This document shows, in pieces, positions 55,837-64,000 of a DNA stretch of 64,000 nt. The notes under the pieces are model-generated. The model saw nothing but the letters and a program-made list of their open reading frames with translations. It had not been told where the DNA came from and searched no databases. The stretch is from Bacteroidota bacterium (GTDB lineage Bacteria > Bacteroidota > Bacteroidia > Cytophagales > Cytophagaceae), in assembly GCA_023428135.1 (NCBI GenBank), contig JAEYZG010000032.1, positions 186,001 to 250,000 of the forward strand, written 5' to 3'. Each line of letters begins with the position of its first letter. Within the stretch, counting starts at the first letter, position 1. Made by a program: the position numbers and the translations under genes.

Positions 55837-56706
55837 TCATTCTAGTTTTTTTACCCTTACCACTTTTCCTCTCCAGTGAAAAACTTTTTTCCCTAATCCC
55901 CCTCTGCGATCATAATACTCCCATGCACCATACTTAACATTATAATTTTTCTTAGTTTCTTTTAAATACCTGATCCACTCTAAATTTCCATTATCATAAC
56001 AATGAATAACCTTCCTAATTCCCTTACCCATAGCATCATAAATAACTTCCGTATCTTTCTGACCATTTACATAGAAATATATATATCCTCCAGGATAGCT
56101 CATATAACTCAGGTTCCCATTTTCATGCCATTTGAAAGTAGTATCAATTTCAAATTTTTCTTTTGGCAAATTAATATACTTGTGAATTGGAAATTTGTAT
56201 TTCACCCATTCCTTCCTCCTTCCATTCTTATACCAGGTTTGAAATAATGTGATACAACAACTATCACTTCGAACATAGTCCGTAGTAGACATTCTGCTAC
56301 TGTCAGGATAATACGATCTCCTCCAAAGTATTCCATCATTGTATTCTTCCACAGAAAAAGATTCCGTATTATTCAAACTGTCAACAGTTTTCCATACTCC
56401 AACCATTGTGTCGTTTATATATCTCCCCTGCCACTTTCTTCCAGCTAAGCTCTCAACCCAAACTCCCTGCTTCTTGCAATACTCGTCAAGTCTATTAAAA
56501 ATCATCCCATTGATGATATAAAAAGATGAGCAAGGATCATAATCCCTATACATCGAATCTCCCCAAAAAGTAATGACCAATTCTTGCTGCACACAAAACG
56601 GAACAGTATCGTTATTTAAAACCATGTGTTTATTGGTCGGATCAAACTGTCCTAAGGCAATGCAGATAGAGCATGAATAAAAAAATAAGACTAACAAAGT
56701 TTTCAT
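55837..56706 (-). CDS. Exported MORN-2/YwqK-like repeat protein
   Basis: A 289-residue protein with a signal peptide (about 1-19, ending A-L-G-Q) and repeated short beta units of the MORN-variant type: W-Y-K-N-G-R-R-K-E-W, W-H-E-N-G-N-L-S-Y-M, Y-D-N-G-N-L-E-W-I-R, G-A-W-E-Y-Y-D-R-R-G. Such repeats occur in YwqK-like proteins of Bacteroidota, whose role is poorly known. It has no T9SS tail, so it is probably periplasmic. It is 80 bases after the start of the PL14-like gene's upstream neighbour space and on the same strand, so cotranscription with that gene is possible. Confidence 0.75.
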   Translation of the reverse strand: MKTLLVLFFYSCSICIALGQFDPTNKHMVLNNDTVPFCVQQELVITFWGDSMYRDYDPCSSFYIINGMIFNRLDEYCKKQGVWVESLAGRKWQGRYINDTMVGVWKTVDSLNNTESFSVEEYNDGILWRRSYYPDSSRMSTTDYVRSDSCCITLFQTWYKNGRRKEWVKYKFPIHKYINLPKEKFEIDTTFKWHENGNLSYMSYPGGYIYFYVNGQKDTEVIYDAMGKGIRKVIHCYDNGNLEWIRYLKETKKNYNVKYGAWEYYDRRGGLGKKVFHWRGKVVRVKKLE

Positions 56707-56786
56707 ACTATAAAAATCAACATATATATGGACATAAAAGAAAAATCTAAGCTTTTTATCCCCAATCTATCTTACCTTCCTTCCCT

Positions 56787-57926
56787 TTACTCCACAACAA
56801 TTCGCTTAGTCACGACTACCTTTTGATTAACATATCTAATATGATAAACACCTTTATTGATCGAAGGAACAAACACAATTCCCCCTTTATGTACCACACT
56901 GTTAGCAAGAACCTTCCCCATCATATCCATCCATTCAACATTAGAATCATCTACCACTCCGGGCACATGCACTATCTCATTCTGTTTTACAGGCATCGGT
57001 GAAATATCAAAGTTATTATTATTTCTAATCGCTGGTATATTTGATGTAACAGTACCATTCACAACATCTGAAAGCTTGGTTGAAATGATAATATCATCGA
57101 ACCATATATGTGAATCTACAACCGGAGCCCATTCTGCTGAACTTCCTCCATGAAAGGTTGAAAAATAAAGGGCGTCGACTTTATCTCCATTACTTACAAA
57201 CTGAATCCCTGAAAGCTTATCAACCAAAGAGCCATTATAAAGCCTGATTTGTGCATGCTGGTCATTAATCCACATTTCCACTTCGCCATCATTATTATTA
57301 CCACTATTTACTTTTACTCTTTGTGAAATCTTATACCACTGCCCTTTCTCAAAGTGTAAAGTTTTTCCATCTACAACAATATCATAATTATCCCCGCAAG
57401 GTGGATTGACCTTATTTAAATGGTATAAATAAACAACGGCTTTACCATCTTTACGCCACATCAACCTCGCTGTAAACCCATTATTTCCGGTACATGTATT
57501 ACAACCACTGCACCGGTCTCCACCGGATAGTCCAGGAAGTTTACCTCCTTCACTGGTAGTCCCCCAGCTAAATTCTTCACTAAAACGGACATAATAAGAT
57601 GCGAAATATTCATCTTGCGGAGGAACCATTAAAGGTGCTTGTCCTCCCGTATTTGCAGTACCGAATTGTCCCTTTGGATAAAAAAGCCGAAGCGACTTTG
57701 AGCCGCTTTTAGAATAAGCATCATCAACAATGGCTCTGTTCATATCAAATCCATTTACCCAGGGAACTGTAAAACCTGCTGTTTGCCATTGTGATCTGGT
57801 AAAAAATGATCCCTTTGAGAATTGCTCAAAATCTACAGATTCAGCTATCTGACTGTATAGATTTACTGAGAACAAAAGCAAAAACGACAGGACAGACTTA
57901 AATAAAACACTATGTTTCAAATACAT
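56787..57926 (-). CDS. T9SS-exported PL14-like polysaccharide lyase
   Basis: A 379-residue secreted protein. Signal peptide (about 1-25), a jelly-roll lyase domain (about 28-285) with the PL14 pattern Y-Y-V-R-F-S-E-E-F-S-W-G, then G-G-K-L-P-G-L-S-G-G, F-T-A-R-L-M-W-R-K-D-G, and F-H-G-G-S-S-A-E-W-A-P, and a short type A T9SS tail (about 305-379). PL14 enzymes cleave alginate or glucuronan; the exact uronate polymer here is unknown. An extra Cys-rich insertion (C-S-G-C-N-T-C) follows the G-G motif and may form disulfides. Confidence 0.85.
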   Translation of the reverse strand: MYLKHSVLFKSVLSFLLLFSVNLYSQIAESVDFEQFSKGSFFTRSQWQTAGFTVPWVNGFDMNRAIVDDAYSKSGSKSLRLFYPKGQFGTANTGGQAPLMVPPQDEYFASYYVRFSEEFSWGTTSEGGKLPGLSGGDRCSGCNTCTGNNGFTARLMWRKDGKAVVYLYHLNKVNPPCGDNYDIVVDGKTLHFEKGQWYKISQRVKVNSGNNNDGEVEMWINDQHAQIRLYNGSLVDKLSGIQFVSNGDKVDALYFSTFHGGSSAEWAPVVDSHIWFDDIIISTKLSDVVNGTVTSNIPAIRNNNNFDISPMPVKQNEIVHVPGVVDDSNVEWMDMMGKVLANSVVHKGGIVFVPSINKGVYHIRYVNQKVVVTKRIVVE

Positions 57927-58169
57927 AACCCGTTAAAATAAAATCATTAAGAGACACTATAGAGTAAATATACTCAAAACAAAACTTATAGTTTCTTACT
58001 GGAATATCCGAGTTATCAAAAAACAGTGCACTTAGAATTTATATAAATATCATTTCTCTTGTTCTCAGATGATTCAAGCATCTTCTCTCGGTCTCAAAAT
58101 GAGCTAAACGTCCGCGTGATAATTCATTCGGACTCTTAGACAGAACTATTGTACCAAAAAAAAGTAAAC
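57927..58169. other. Intergenic region
   Basis: AT-rich spacer upstream of the PL14-like gene. I looked for the shared promoter-like element and did not find it. No gene was seen. Confidence 0.5.
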
Positions 58170-58216
58170 TCAAAACAAAAGAGGCTGCATAAGATTTCTC
58201 TTACCGCAGCCTCTTT
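58170..58216 (-). terminator. Terminator of the giant CARDB protein gene
   Basis: An 11-bp perfect stem (58178-58188 with 58206-58216), followed on the minus strand by T-rich sequence, 22 bases after the stop. Confidence 0.8.
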
Positions 58217-58237
58217 ATTATAAGAACAATTTGTTGT

Positions 58238-61200
58238 CTATCTCTCTACAATCATTTTCTTAACTGACTTTCCTTTCTTCGTATAACAATTAACGAAATA
58301 AATTCCCGGATCAAGCTTGGTTGACAATTTCACTTCCGAATCGATATGATAAGCAGCATCCTTAAATTCTGTTACTGACATCGACCTTCCAAGAACATCT
58401 ACCACTTCCAGAGTCACCGTTTCCTGACTTTCAAGACCAGTGATAAGAACATTAAATTTATATCCATCAGATGGGTTCGGATAAAGTATAAATGTTCCTT
58501 CAACCTTCGGAGTTACTGCTCCTGTAACTACACCAGTGGAGATAAAGCAAGTGTCTGCCTGAAGTTTCTGAGCTTCTTTGTTATTTACATTGTCTTTTGA
58601 CACTGCATATAAACAGTACACTTCACCTTCTCTTGCCGCAATTTTGACCGTACTATCTCCAGAGATATCTGAAGCTACCAATTTAAAGGCTTCATTTCCT
58701 TCTGAAACATACAGATCATAAGCTTTTGCGCCACTACCTTTCAGGTCATCCACTATCATGGCCGTTACACTAATGGAGTCGCTGTCCGTGCCCAAAACTT
58801 TTATTTTAGATACAGGAGGCTCTGCATCAATGATATTAAATATCTCCGGAGTTATGATCGGAGCATTAATATCAAACACGATTTCAGCAAGTGCAAGTAT
58901 TGAATCTCCGGTAATGGCGTTATTCTTAGCTTTAATCGTATAGTTTACAAAACCTTCTCCGACACCTGATGAATCATTCAAAGCAAGGAAGCCTTTCAAT
59001 GGATCAGCAGGAGGCAATCCTGTTTTTGGATCTATAGTCTGTAAGACCCAGAAAGCTTCATTTTTCTCAATATCAATACCAGCAGTTACTTCAAGGTCAT
59101 ATCCTAAAGAATCAGGAAGGTCCACTGTATTAAAGTAAGAAGATACATTTCCATCTACAGTAAATATATAGTCAGCAAATCCAAAATCTTTAACTCTGAA
59201 GGTCAAAGGATTCAAGTCACTGTCAAGCACCTGTCTTATTTCAACCTTCTGAGCAGGAGCAGTAGCAGCTTCTGGATCATTTTCATATCGGATTGTATAA
59301 GGCAGCACTTCACTTCTTGAAACATACCTGCCTTCTCCATAACCTTTTGGACCAATCATATCGTTCGGATCACAAGAGGTCACCACCTGACTGCAAAGAA
59401 CTTTCTGTGCCATACAGTTAAGCACAGTTGCAGCACCCAGTAAATTCAGACCTCCAGGTACACACCCAACATCTCCAGGCCCCCATGAAGGAAGAGCATC
59501 TGGATCGCTTATTAATGAGCCTATACTATATCCACATCCAAACGCTCCCATTGAACAATTGACGACTCCCCATGCTGGTGTTGCAAATATTGATTCAAAC
59601 AAACTTTCTATACAGCTACCCACTGCTAAAGCACATCCGGTAACAGTAAAGAATGTATTACAGAATGAGGTATTTACAACCACTGTAGTAGTACAATTAA
59701 TCCTTGATTCAGCCCTATCCTGATTATCATCCGCTGGCCCTGAGGGCCCCTTTGTACCATTCTGCCCATCTTTACCTGTTCCAGCAGGCCCACTTCCGCC
59801 TTTTCCACCTTTTCCACCTGAACCGCCATCTTTACCTGAATCACCAAGGCCGCCGGGACCACCAGCACCACCAGGACCACCAATTCCGTCCGGACCGCCC
59901 TGGCCACCAATACCACCTGGGCCACCAGAACCGCCCCCAGTACCGCCAACACCACCAATACCGCCAATACCTCCAGCTTCACCAGCAGCAGTACCTGCCC
60001 CACCCGGTCCGCCCGGACCACCAGGGGCATTAAATCCACCCTCACCACCAGGACCTCCGATACCAGGCGGAATAATTCCATTACCTGGACCACCCGGACC
60101 ACCCGGACTACCAGGTTGCCCAACACTTCCTCCCGGAGCTCCTGGTACTCCTGACTCTCCTATACCCGGCCTATAGGAACGGAAGCACAACATAAGAGAA
60201 TCAGTACCTGACAACTTCAGATAATATGAACCACCATATAATTCATTGTATATTGTAAACCGGCTTGTGTTGATTGCAAACTTATCTGCAGCAAATCCTT
60301 TAATACCTCCACTTGCAATGGCAATCACCCAACTTGTATCTACTGCAGGATACCAACCCGTCAGCCGGTTAGGACTATTAGACAAATCTAAGGATGCAAC
60401 TCTTATTACAAAAGGATTAAGAGCAGAGGATGTAATCTGAATCGCCCCTGCTACTCGTATTAAATCCCATCCCTGATTACCACCAGCCATACCGGTATAT
60501 CTGTTAATTTCCCATAAATAATCCTGACCAGGACCAAAAGTCAAACTACTTGCATACAACGTTCCCGGACTCGTTCCAGGGCTGTAGGTAAAACTACCAT
60601 CCTGAGCAATCGGTAAGTTCTCTGCACATCCGGAACAAGCTGGAGCTACACTTGCAAATTCTTCCTGCGTGAATAATCCTTCACTATAATATACAGCTAA
60701 TATATTGTTCATAAAGGAAGTACTATCCAAGGCAAAATTTCTTAACTCAGTTGAAGCCAAAGGACTTTCTAGAATTTTTCTTCTGCTGGTTTCCGCTGAG
60801 TTTACCTGCTGCGCAATATACCGTTCACCACTGTACCCGACGGCTCTTGTTCGAACCGGGAAAAATTCACCTTTTATATCACTTACAGTTAAATTCATCG
60901 CAAGAGTTTCTTCCGGTCTTACATCTTTCGCTAACACAGGAATAACCTTATATGAACCAGCCTTATAATAGTCATCCATACCAGCACTCTTTGAGGTATA
61001 ACCACTACGTTTCCTGATACCTTTACTTACGGTAAAAGCAGAAACTACTGATTCAGATGGCATGGTAAGATCAGCATCTATAAAGGGTACATCTACATTA
61101 CCGATATTTTGTATGTAAAAAGTATATTGAGCTTTCCCTCCTAACCTTACCAGATCAGGCGCTATTTCATTAAAATCAACAAGAAAACCTGTCGATGCTT

Positions 61201-64000
61201 CAACCCGCAAAGCCTTGTTTAACACAAATGTCTCGTCCGGATTGATCATCTTGATCGCATACGTACCAACAGGAACATTCGTCAAATTCCAACGAACATC
61301 TACTTGCATACTATTTTTGAAGGTTCTTATTTCAGCCGTATCCAAAGCTTTGTTGTACTGATCTAAGAGGACAATCTGAGTATTTTTATTAAAGCCTGCT
61401 CCACTTAACCTTGTTGTGACAACACCCTGACCAACTGTATCAGATGCCACTTCAAACAAACTAAATGGCAATGCCTTTGCTACAATAGACACATTTTGCA
61501 ATCCATTATAATTAGTAGGTGTTTTTACTAAAATATAGTAAGCACCCGACTGAGTAGACGGAACCAACAATTGTTGATTTACACTATTTGGATTTTCAAA
61601 GAGGTAATCAAAATCATTTAATGAAGGTACACGGTTATAAGCCCCATAGATCTCATTCACCCCGTTAAGCCTGTTGCTTGTAAGTGTAACCAACAAATCC
61701 TTATTGGCAGGAACATTGATTTTATAATATAAAAGATCCTCTTTATCCAGTGAAATCGTTTCAGGGACTTCCAACAACAATTCTTTTATTGTAACCTCCA
61801 TCTGATTGGAGGATACTCTTGTATTGTTCTCCAAGGTAGTTTCGGCAATTGCGTTTATAGCATTGGTCCTACCAATACCATAGTAGCTGCCTTCCACTAT
61901 TCCAGGGACCTTAGAACTAAACGTCCTGACAATTGAATCTCCTGCCTGCAGCTCTATATATTCTTTTTTACTACTAAACAATGGATCTCTAACCTCATTT
62001 AACTGAGAATCACTGGAGAAAAACAATAAGTCGTTCAGTTGACCAATTGCAGGATTCACCCCCACATTTTTGACAGAATAGGCCACCTGAATATTCTGAC
62101 CAGGCTCAGATGACGTTGGTACCGAAAAATTATCGATTACCAGATCACTAGGCCGAGCTACCTGAATAGTTACCACCACATCAGACTGATTGTTCCCTTC
62201 TTTATCGTTCTCAAATACATAATTATAATCATCTGTCTTCACTACAAGAAAATAATTACCGGAAAGATGTTTGGGCAGAGTCACTTTTAAAGATGCAGTA
62301 TAAGACTCTCCACCTGCCAGGTTTCCTTTTCGGTAAAAACTTCCAATAACATTATTATCGATCGCAGATGTCCTTGAGCTTGCCAGGTATATTCTATCCG
62401 CCCATCCATTTTCAACCGTTGCTCCTTCCCCTGCATTTTTCACAGTATAGGAGACTAAAATCTCCTGACCTGTATATAAAGAAGCCGGGGTATTAATCAT
62501 AGTAACCGCCAAATCCGGAGGAGGCGTCAATGATATATCTATCTGAGATCTAAACTTATTATTTGCCCTCTCCGATTCATTTGATATTCGTTGATTGTGA
62601 TCGGAAGAAAGTAACAAATAATTCTTTCCTGAATATCCAACAGGTACCGTTACTTCCTGACTCACAAAGTAATCAACTCCAGGATTCAGGGCTCCATTAA
62701 CCGCTTTATAAGCTAACCGCACATCACTATCATCCAGAATCGTATCTTTAGATATAAATACGAAATCATTCCAAAAATCCACAATCGTTGATACATCTCC
62801 GGTATTGCTAACCTTCCAGCTTAGTGTTACTTTTTTGCCAGAACCTGCGGTTAAAGGTGCATTAAAGTCCATCACATTTATATCAGCCAGTAACTGAGGC
62901 AATACATACACTTTATTTTTAGTTCCCAATGTATCACTTCTGACAATATTATTTCTTTCATTGCCATATTCATACACTTCATCTTTACAGTCTGTGTAAA
63001 CAAACATGTAATACACGCCTTCATCTAAGTCCTGAGGAATTTTAACAGTTGCCTTTTCCGTATAACTTTTACCAACTCCAAGTGCAGCAATTCTATTGAA
63101 AGTTGCAAGAGCTACAGAAGAAGCAGGAGACCACTCCGGAGAAGAAGATATACACACCTTGTCAGTCCAGTTCGAACTTAACTCTGCCTGCCCGATGTTT
63201 TTAACAGTCCATGAAACATAAGTTTCTGAAGATGCTCTCACGGTATCAGTAACAGTTATATTCTCCATACTCAAATCTGCGTAAGGAGATAAATTCACGG
63301 ATACAGCTGAAGAGCGCTTTATATTATCGTTATCATAAGTGTATTCAAATACGTCACCTTTTGCATCAGTATGTACATAAACGTAATAGTTACCAGAGAT
63401 TCCTTCAGGGAGATTAAACACCAGAGAAGAACGATAAACTGAATCGGGCATTAAAGCTGCGCCATTGGATTTATTTACCGATCCTACTTCAATAACTTCT
63501 TTTAGATTAAAAGTATCCAAATTTGACAAATACACTTTATCAACCCATGCATTTTCAATGGGAGGATTTGCTCCTGCATTTGTAACATCCCAACTTACAG
63601 AAAAAGATTTTCCAGAATAGCCTATAGAAGGCACATTCACCGACGAGACTACAAGATTTGCAGGAGGAGATAACGTTACATATATAGGATTACTTCTCTC
63701 CGAGTTATTAATATTTGATAGTTCATCTACATTATTCTTTTCATCAGCCATTATATAGATATAATACTGACCAGAATATGAATGAGGAATAGTAACCTGA
63801 ACAACGTTGGTATAGGAACTATCCTTCTGCAAGTAATCAGGAATTGTATACCATTCAGTAATACCATCGCAAAGATAACTACCTTGATACTTCGGAGATC
63901 TTAACTTAACAGACACATTTGCAAGTAACTTCGCTTCAGTTTTCCTTAATATTGAATCTCTTGATATATAAATTGCATCGGTCCAGTAGTGTTCATCAAA
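58238..64000 (-). CDS. Giant CARDB-repeat T9SS surface protein with a collagen-like stretch (5' end outside window)
   Basis: At least 1920 residues; the frame is open to the window edge, and the GTG at 63916 is internal, because W-T-D-A-I-Y-I-S-R-D upstream of it is part of a CARDB repeat. In order: at least six CARDB Ig-like repeats (repeated W-x-V-x-N-x-G, then W-x-D-x-V-Y-L-S), a beta region, a glycine-rich collagen-like stretch (59730-60165 on the DNA), a Cys-containing hydrophobic segment, a domain starting C-D-P-N-D-M-I-G-P with Y-T-I-R-Y-E-N-D-P (common in large secreted proteins), and a type A T9SS tail (L-Y-P-N-P-S-D-G). It is probably a long surface adhesin or sheath protein. The signal peptide lies outside the window. 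Confidence 0.9.
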   Translation of the reverse strand, partial: FDEHYWTDAIYISRDSILRKTEAKLLANVSVKLRSPKYQGSYLCDGITEWYTIPDYLQKDSSYTNVVQVTIPHSYSGQYYIYIMADEKNNVDELSNINNSERSNPIYVTLSPPANLVVSSVNVPSIGYSGKSFSVSWDVTNAGANPPIENAWVDKVYLSNLDTFNLKEVIEVGSVNKSNGAALMPDSVYRSSLVFNLPEGISGNYYVYVHTDAKGDVFEYTYDNDNIKRSSAVSVNLSPYADLSMENITVTDTVRASSETYVSWTVKNIGQAELSSNWTDKVCISSSPEWSPASSVALATFNRIAALGVGKSYTEKATVKIPQDLDEGVYYMFVYTDCKDEVYEYGNERNNIVRSDTLGTKNKVYVLPQLLADINVMDFNAPLTAGSGKKVTLSWKVSNTGDVSTIVDFWNDFVFISKDTILDDSDVRLAYKAVNGALNPGVDYFVSQEVTVPVGYSGKNYLLLSSDHNQRISNESERANNKFRSQIDISLTPPPDLAVTMINTPASLYTGQEILVSYTVKNAGEGATVENGWADRIYLASSRTSAIDNNVIGSFYRKGNLAGGESYTASLKVTLPKHLSGNYFLVVKTDDYNYVFENDKEGNNQSDVVVTIQVARPSDLVIDNFSVPTSSEPGQNIQVAYSVKNVGVNPAIGQLNDLLFFSSDSQLNEVRDPLFSSKKEYIELQAGDSIVRTFSSKVPGIVEGSYYGIGRTNAINAIAETTLENNTRVSSNQMEVTIKELLLEVPETISLDKEDLLYYKINVPANKDLLVTLTSNRLNGVNEIYGAYNRVPSLNDFDYLFENPNSVNQQLLVPSTQSGAYYILVKTPTNYNGLQNVSIVAKALPFSLFEVASDTVGQGVVTTRLSGAGFNKNTQIVLLDQYNKALDTAEIRTFKNSMQVDVRWNLTNVPVGTYAIKMINPDETFVLNKALRVEASTGFLVDFNEIAPDLVRLGGKAQYTFYIQNIGNVDVPFIDADLTMPSESVVSAFTVSKGIRKRSGYTSKSAGMDDYYKAGSYKVIPVLAKDVRPEETLAMNLTVSDIKGEFFPVRTRAVGYSGERYIAQQVNSAETSRRKILESPLASTELRNFALDSTSFMNNILAVYYSEGLFTQEEFASVAPACSGCAENLPIAQDGSFTYSPGTSPGTLYASSLTFGPGQDYLWEINRYTGMAGGNQGWDLIRVAGAIQITSSALNPFVIRVASLDLSNSPNRLTGWYPAVDTSWVIAIASGGIKGFAADKFAINTSRFTIYNELYGGSYYLKLSGTDSLMLCFRSYRPGIGESGVPGAPGGSVGQPGSPGGPGGPGNGIIPPGIGGPGGEGGFNAPGGPGGPGGAGTAAGEAGGIGGIGGVGGTGGGSGGPGGIGGQGGPDGIGGPGGAGGPGGLGDSGKDGGSGGKGGKGGSGPAGTGKDGQNGTKGPSGPADDNQDRAESRINCTTTVVVNTSFCNTFFTVTGCALAVGSCIESLFESIFATPAWGVVNCSMGAFGCGYSIGSLISDPDALPSWGPGDVGCVPGGLNLLGAATVLNCMAQKVLCSQVVTSCDPNDMIGPKGYGEGRYVSRSEVLPYTIRYENDPEAATAPAQKVEIRQVLDSDLNPLTFRVKDFGFADYIFTVDGNVSSYFNTVDLPDSLGYDLEVTAGIDIEKNEAFWVLQTIDPKTGLPPADPLKGFLALNDSSGVGEGFVNYTIKAKNNAITGDSILALAEIVFDINAPIITPEIFNIIDAEPPVSKIKVLGTDSDSISVTAMIVDDLKGSGAKAYDLYVSEGNEAFKLVASDISGDSTVKIAAREGEVYCLYAVSKDNVNNKEAQKLQADTCFISTGVVTGAVTPKVEGTFILYPNPSDGYKFNVLITGLESQETVTLEVVDVLGRSMSVTEFKDAAYHIDSEVKLSTKLDPGIYFVNCYTKKGKSVKKMIVER
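59730..60165 (-). repeat. Glycine-rich collagen-like coding repeat
   Basis: About 145 residues of G-x-x and G-G-x triplets (G-P-G-G-P-G, G-G-I-G-G-V, G-K-D-G-G-S-G-G-K) inside the giant protein. The DNA is GC-rich against its surroundings and opens shadow frames on both strands. Confidence 0.85.

Noticed and set aside
57927..58237. Shared promoter-like element upstream of the PL14-like gene
   Set aside because: AAACAAAA stretches are present, but no TTGTT-type half with a TTGTA half 15 bases away was found, so this gene is probably outside the proposed regulon.
59674..60126. Long open readings on both strands across the glycine-rich region
   Set aside because: They are shadows of the collagen-like repeat of the giant protein: codon bias of the GGx triplets removes stops in other frames, and the translations are low-complexity.
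2..64000. tRNA or rRNA genes, insertion sequences, prophage
   Set aside because: I looked for transposase-type proteins, integrases, phage genes and tRNA-like cloverleaf ends and saw none. A tRNA scan would settle the tRNA question.

Overview
The window looks like a low-GC chromosome segment from a gliding or polysaccharide-degrading member of the Bacteroidota, most like the Cytophaga/Sporocytophaga group (inferred; no rRNA is present to confirm it). The basis is ten predicted substrates of the type IX secretion system (T9SS): nine with a type A sorting domain and one with a type B (gliding-motility) sorting domain. A PorP/SprF-family protein, PorE-like TPR/PD40 proteins, DUF4293 and a BtuG-like B12 locus point the same way. 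I saw no tRNA, rRNA, CRISPR array, insertion sequence or prophage.

Layout. 1-9.8 kb: the end of an ABC exporter, an AraC-type regulator, a 1201-residue GAF/multi-PAS sensor without an output domain, a T9SS-exported CBM9-like protein, a small GyrI-like membrane protein overlapping an MsbA-like exporter, and truA. 9.8-19.4 kb: housekeeping genes (DUF4293, a PorE-like OmpA protein, pgi, a small membrane protein, manA, htpG, a GT-C-type membrane protein). 19.6-22.1 kb: small accessory genes with signs of decay (a VOC protein, a possibly frameshifted lipoprotein, a DUF417 protein, an MFS fragment). 22.1-27.1 kb: a vitamin B12 uptake operon behind a cobalamin riboswitch (btuB, a T9SS-exported DUF4465 protein, a BtuG-like lipoprotein). 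27.3-34.1 kb: an exported superoxide dismutase, two paralogous barrel proteins, a cyclase-family hydrolase, a GNAT enzyme, a diadenylate-cyclase-like protein, a degenerate 42-bp tandem repeat, and asnA.

34.2-64 kb, nearly all on the minus strand: a secreted pectin/hemicellulose-degrading set (two PL11 rhamnogalacturonan lyases, two rhamnogalacturonan acetylesterase-like SGNH enzymes, a CE6-like esterase, a PL14-like lyase), all with T9SS tails and without SusC/SusD. In its middle lies a five-gene unit: ECF sigma factor, anti-sigma factor with a SprB-repeat-like periplasmic domain, RCC1-repeat protein with a type B sorting domain, PorP/SprF-family protein, and a TPR/PD40 protein. The window ends inside a giant CARDB-repeat adhesin with a glycine-rich collagen-like stretch.

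The most interesting observation is a bipartite promoter-like element, TTGTTCAC-N15-TTGTAnAn. It occurs upstream of both PL11 lyases and twice upstream of the sigma gene, with all eight upstream bases and the 15-base spacer unchanged. A close variant precedes the acetylesterase pair and a weaker one the CE6-like gene. This suggests that the local ECF sigma factor autoregulates and directs the secreted pectinolytic set, coupling a T9SS surface module to degradation enzymes.
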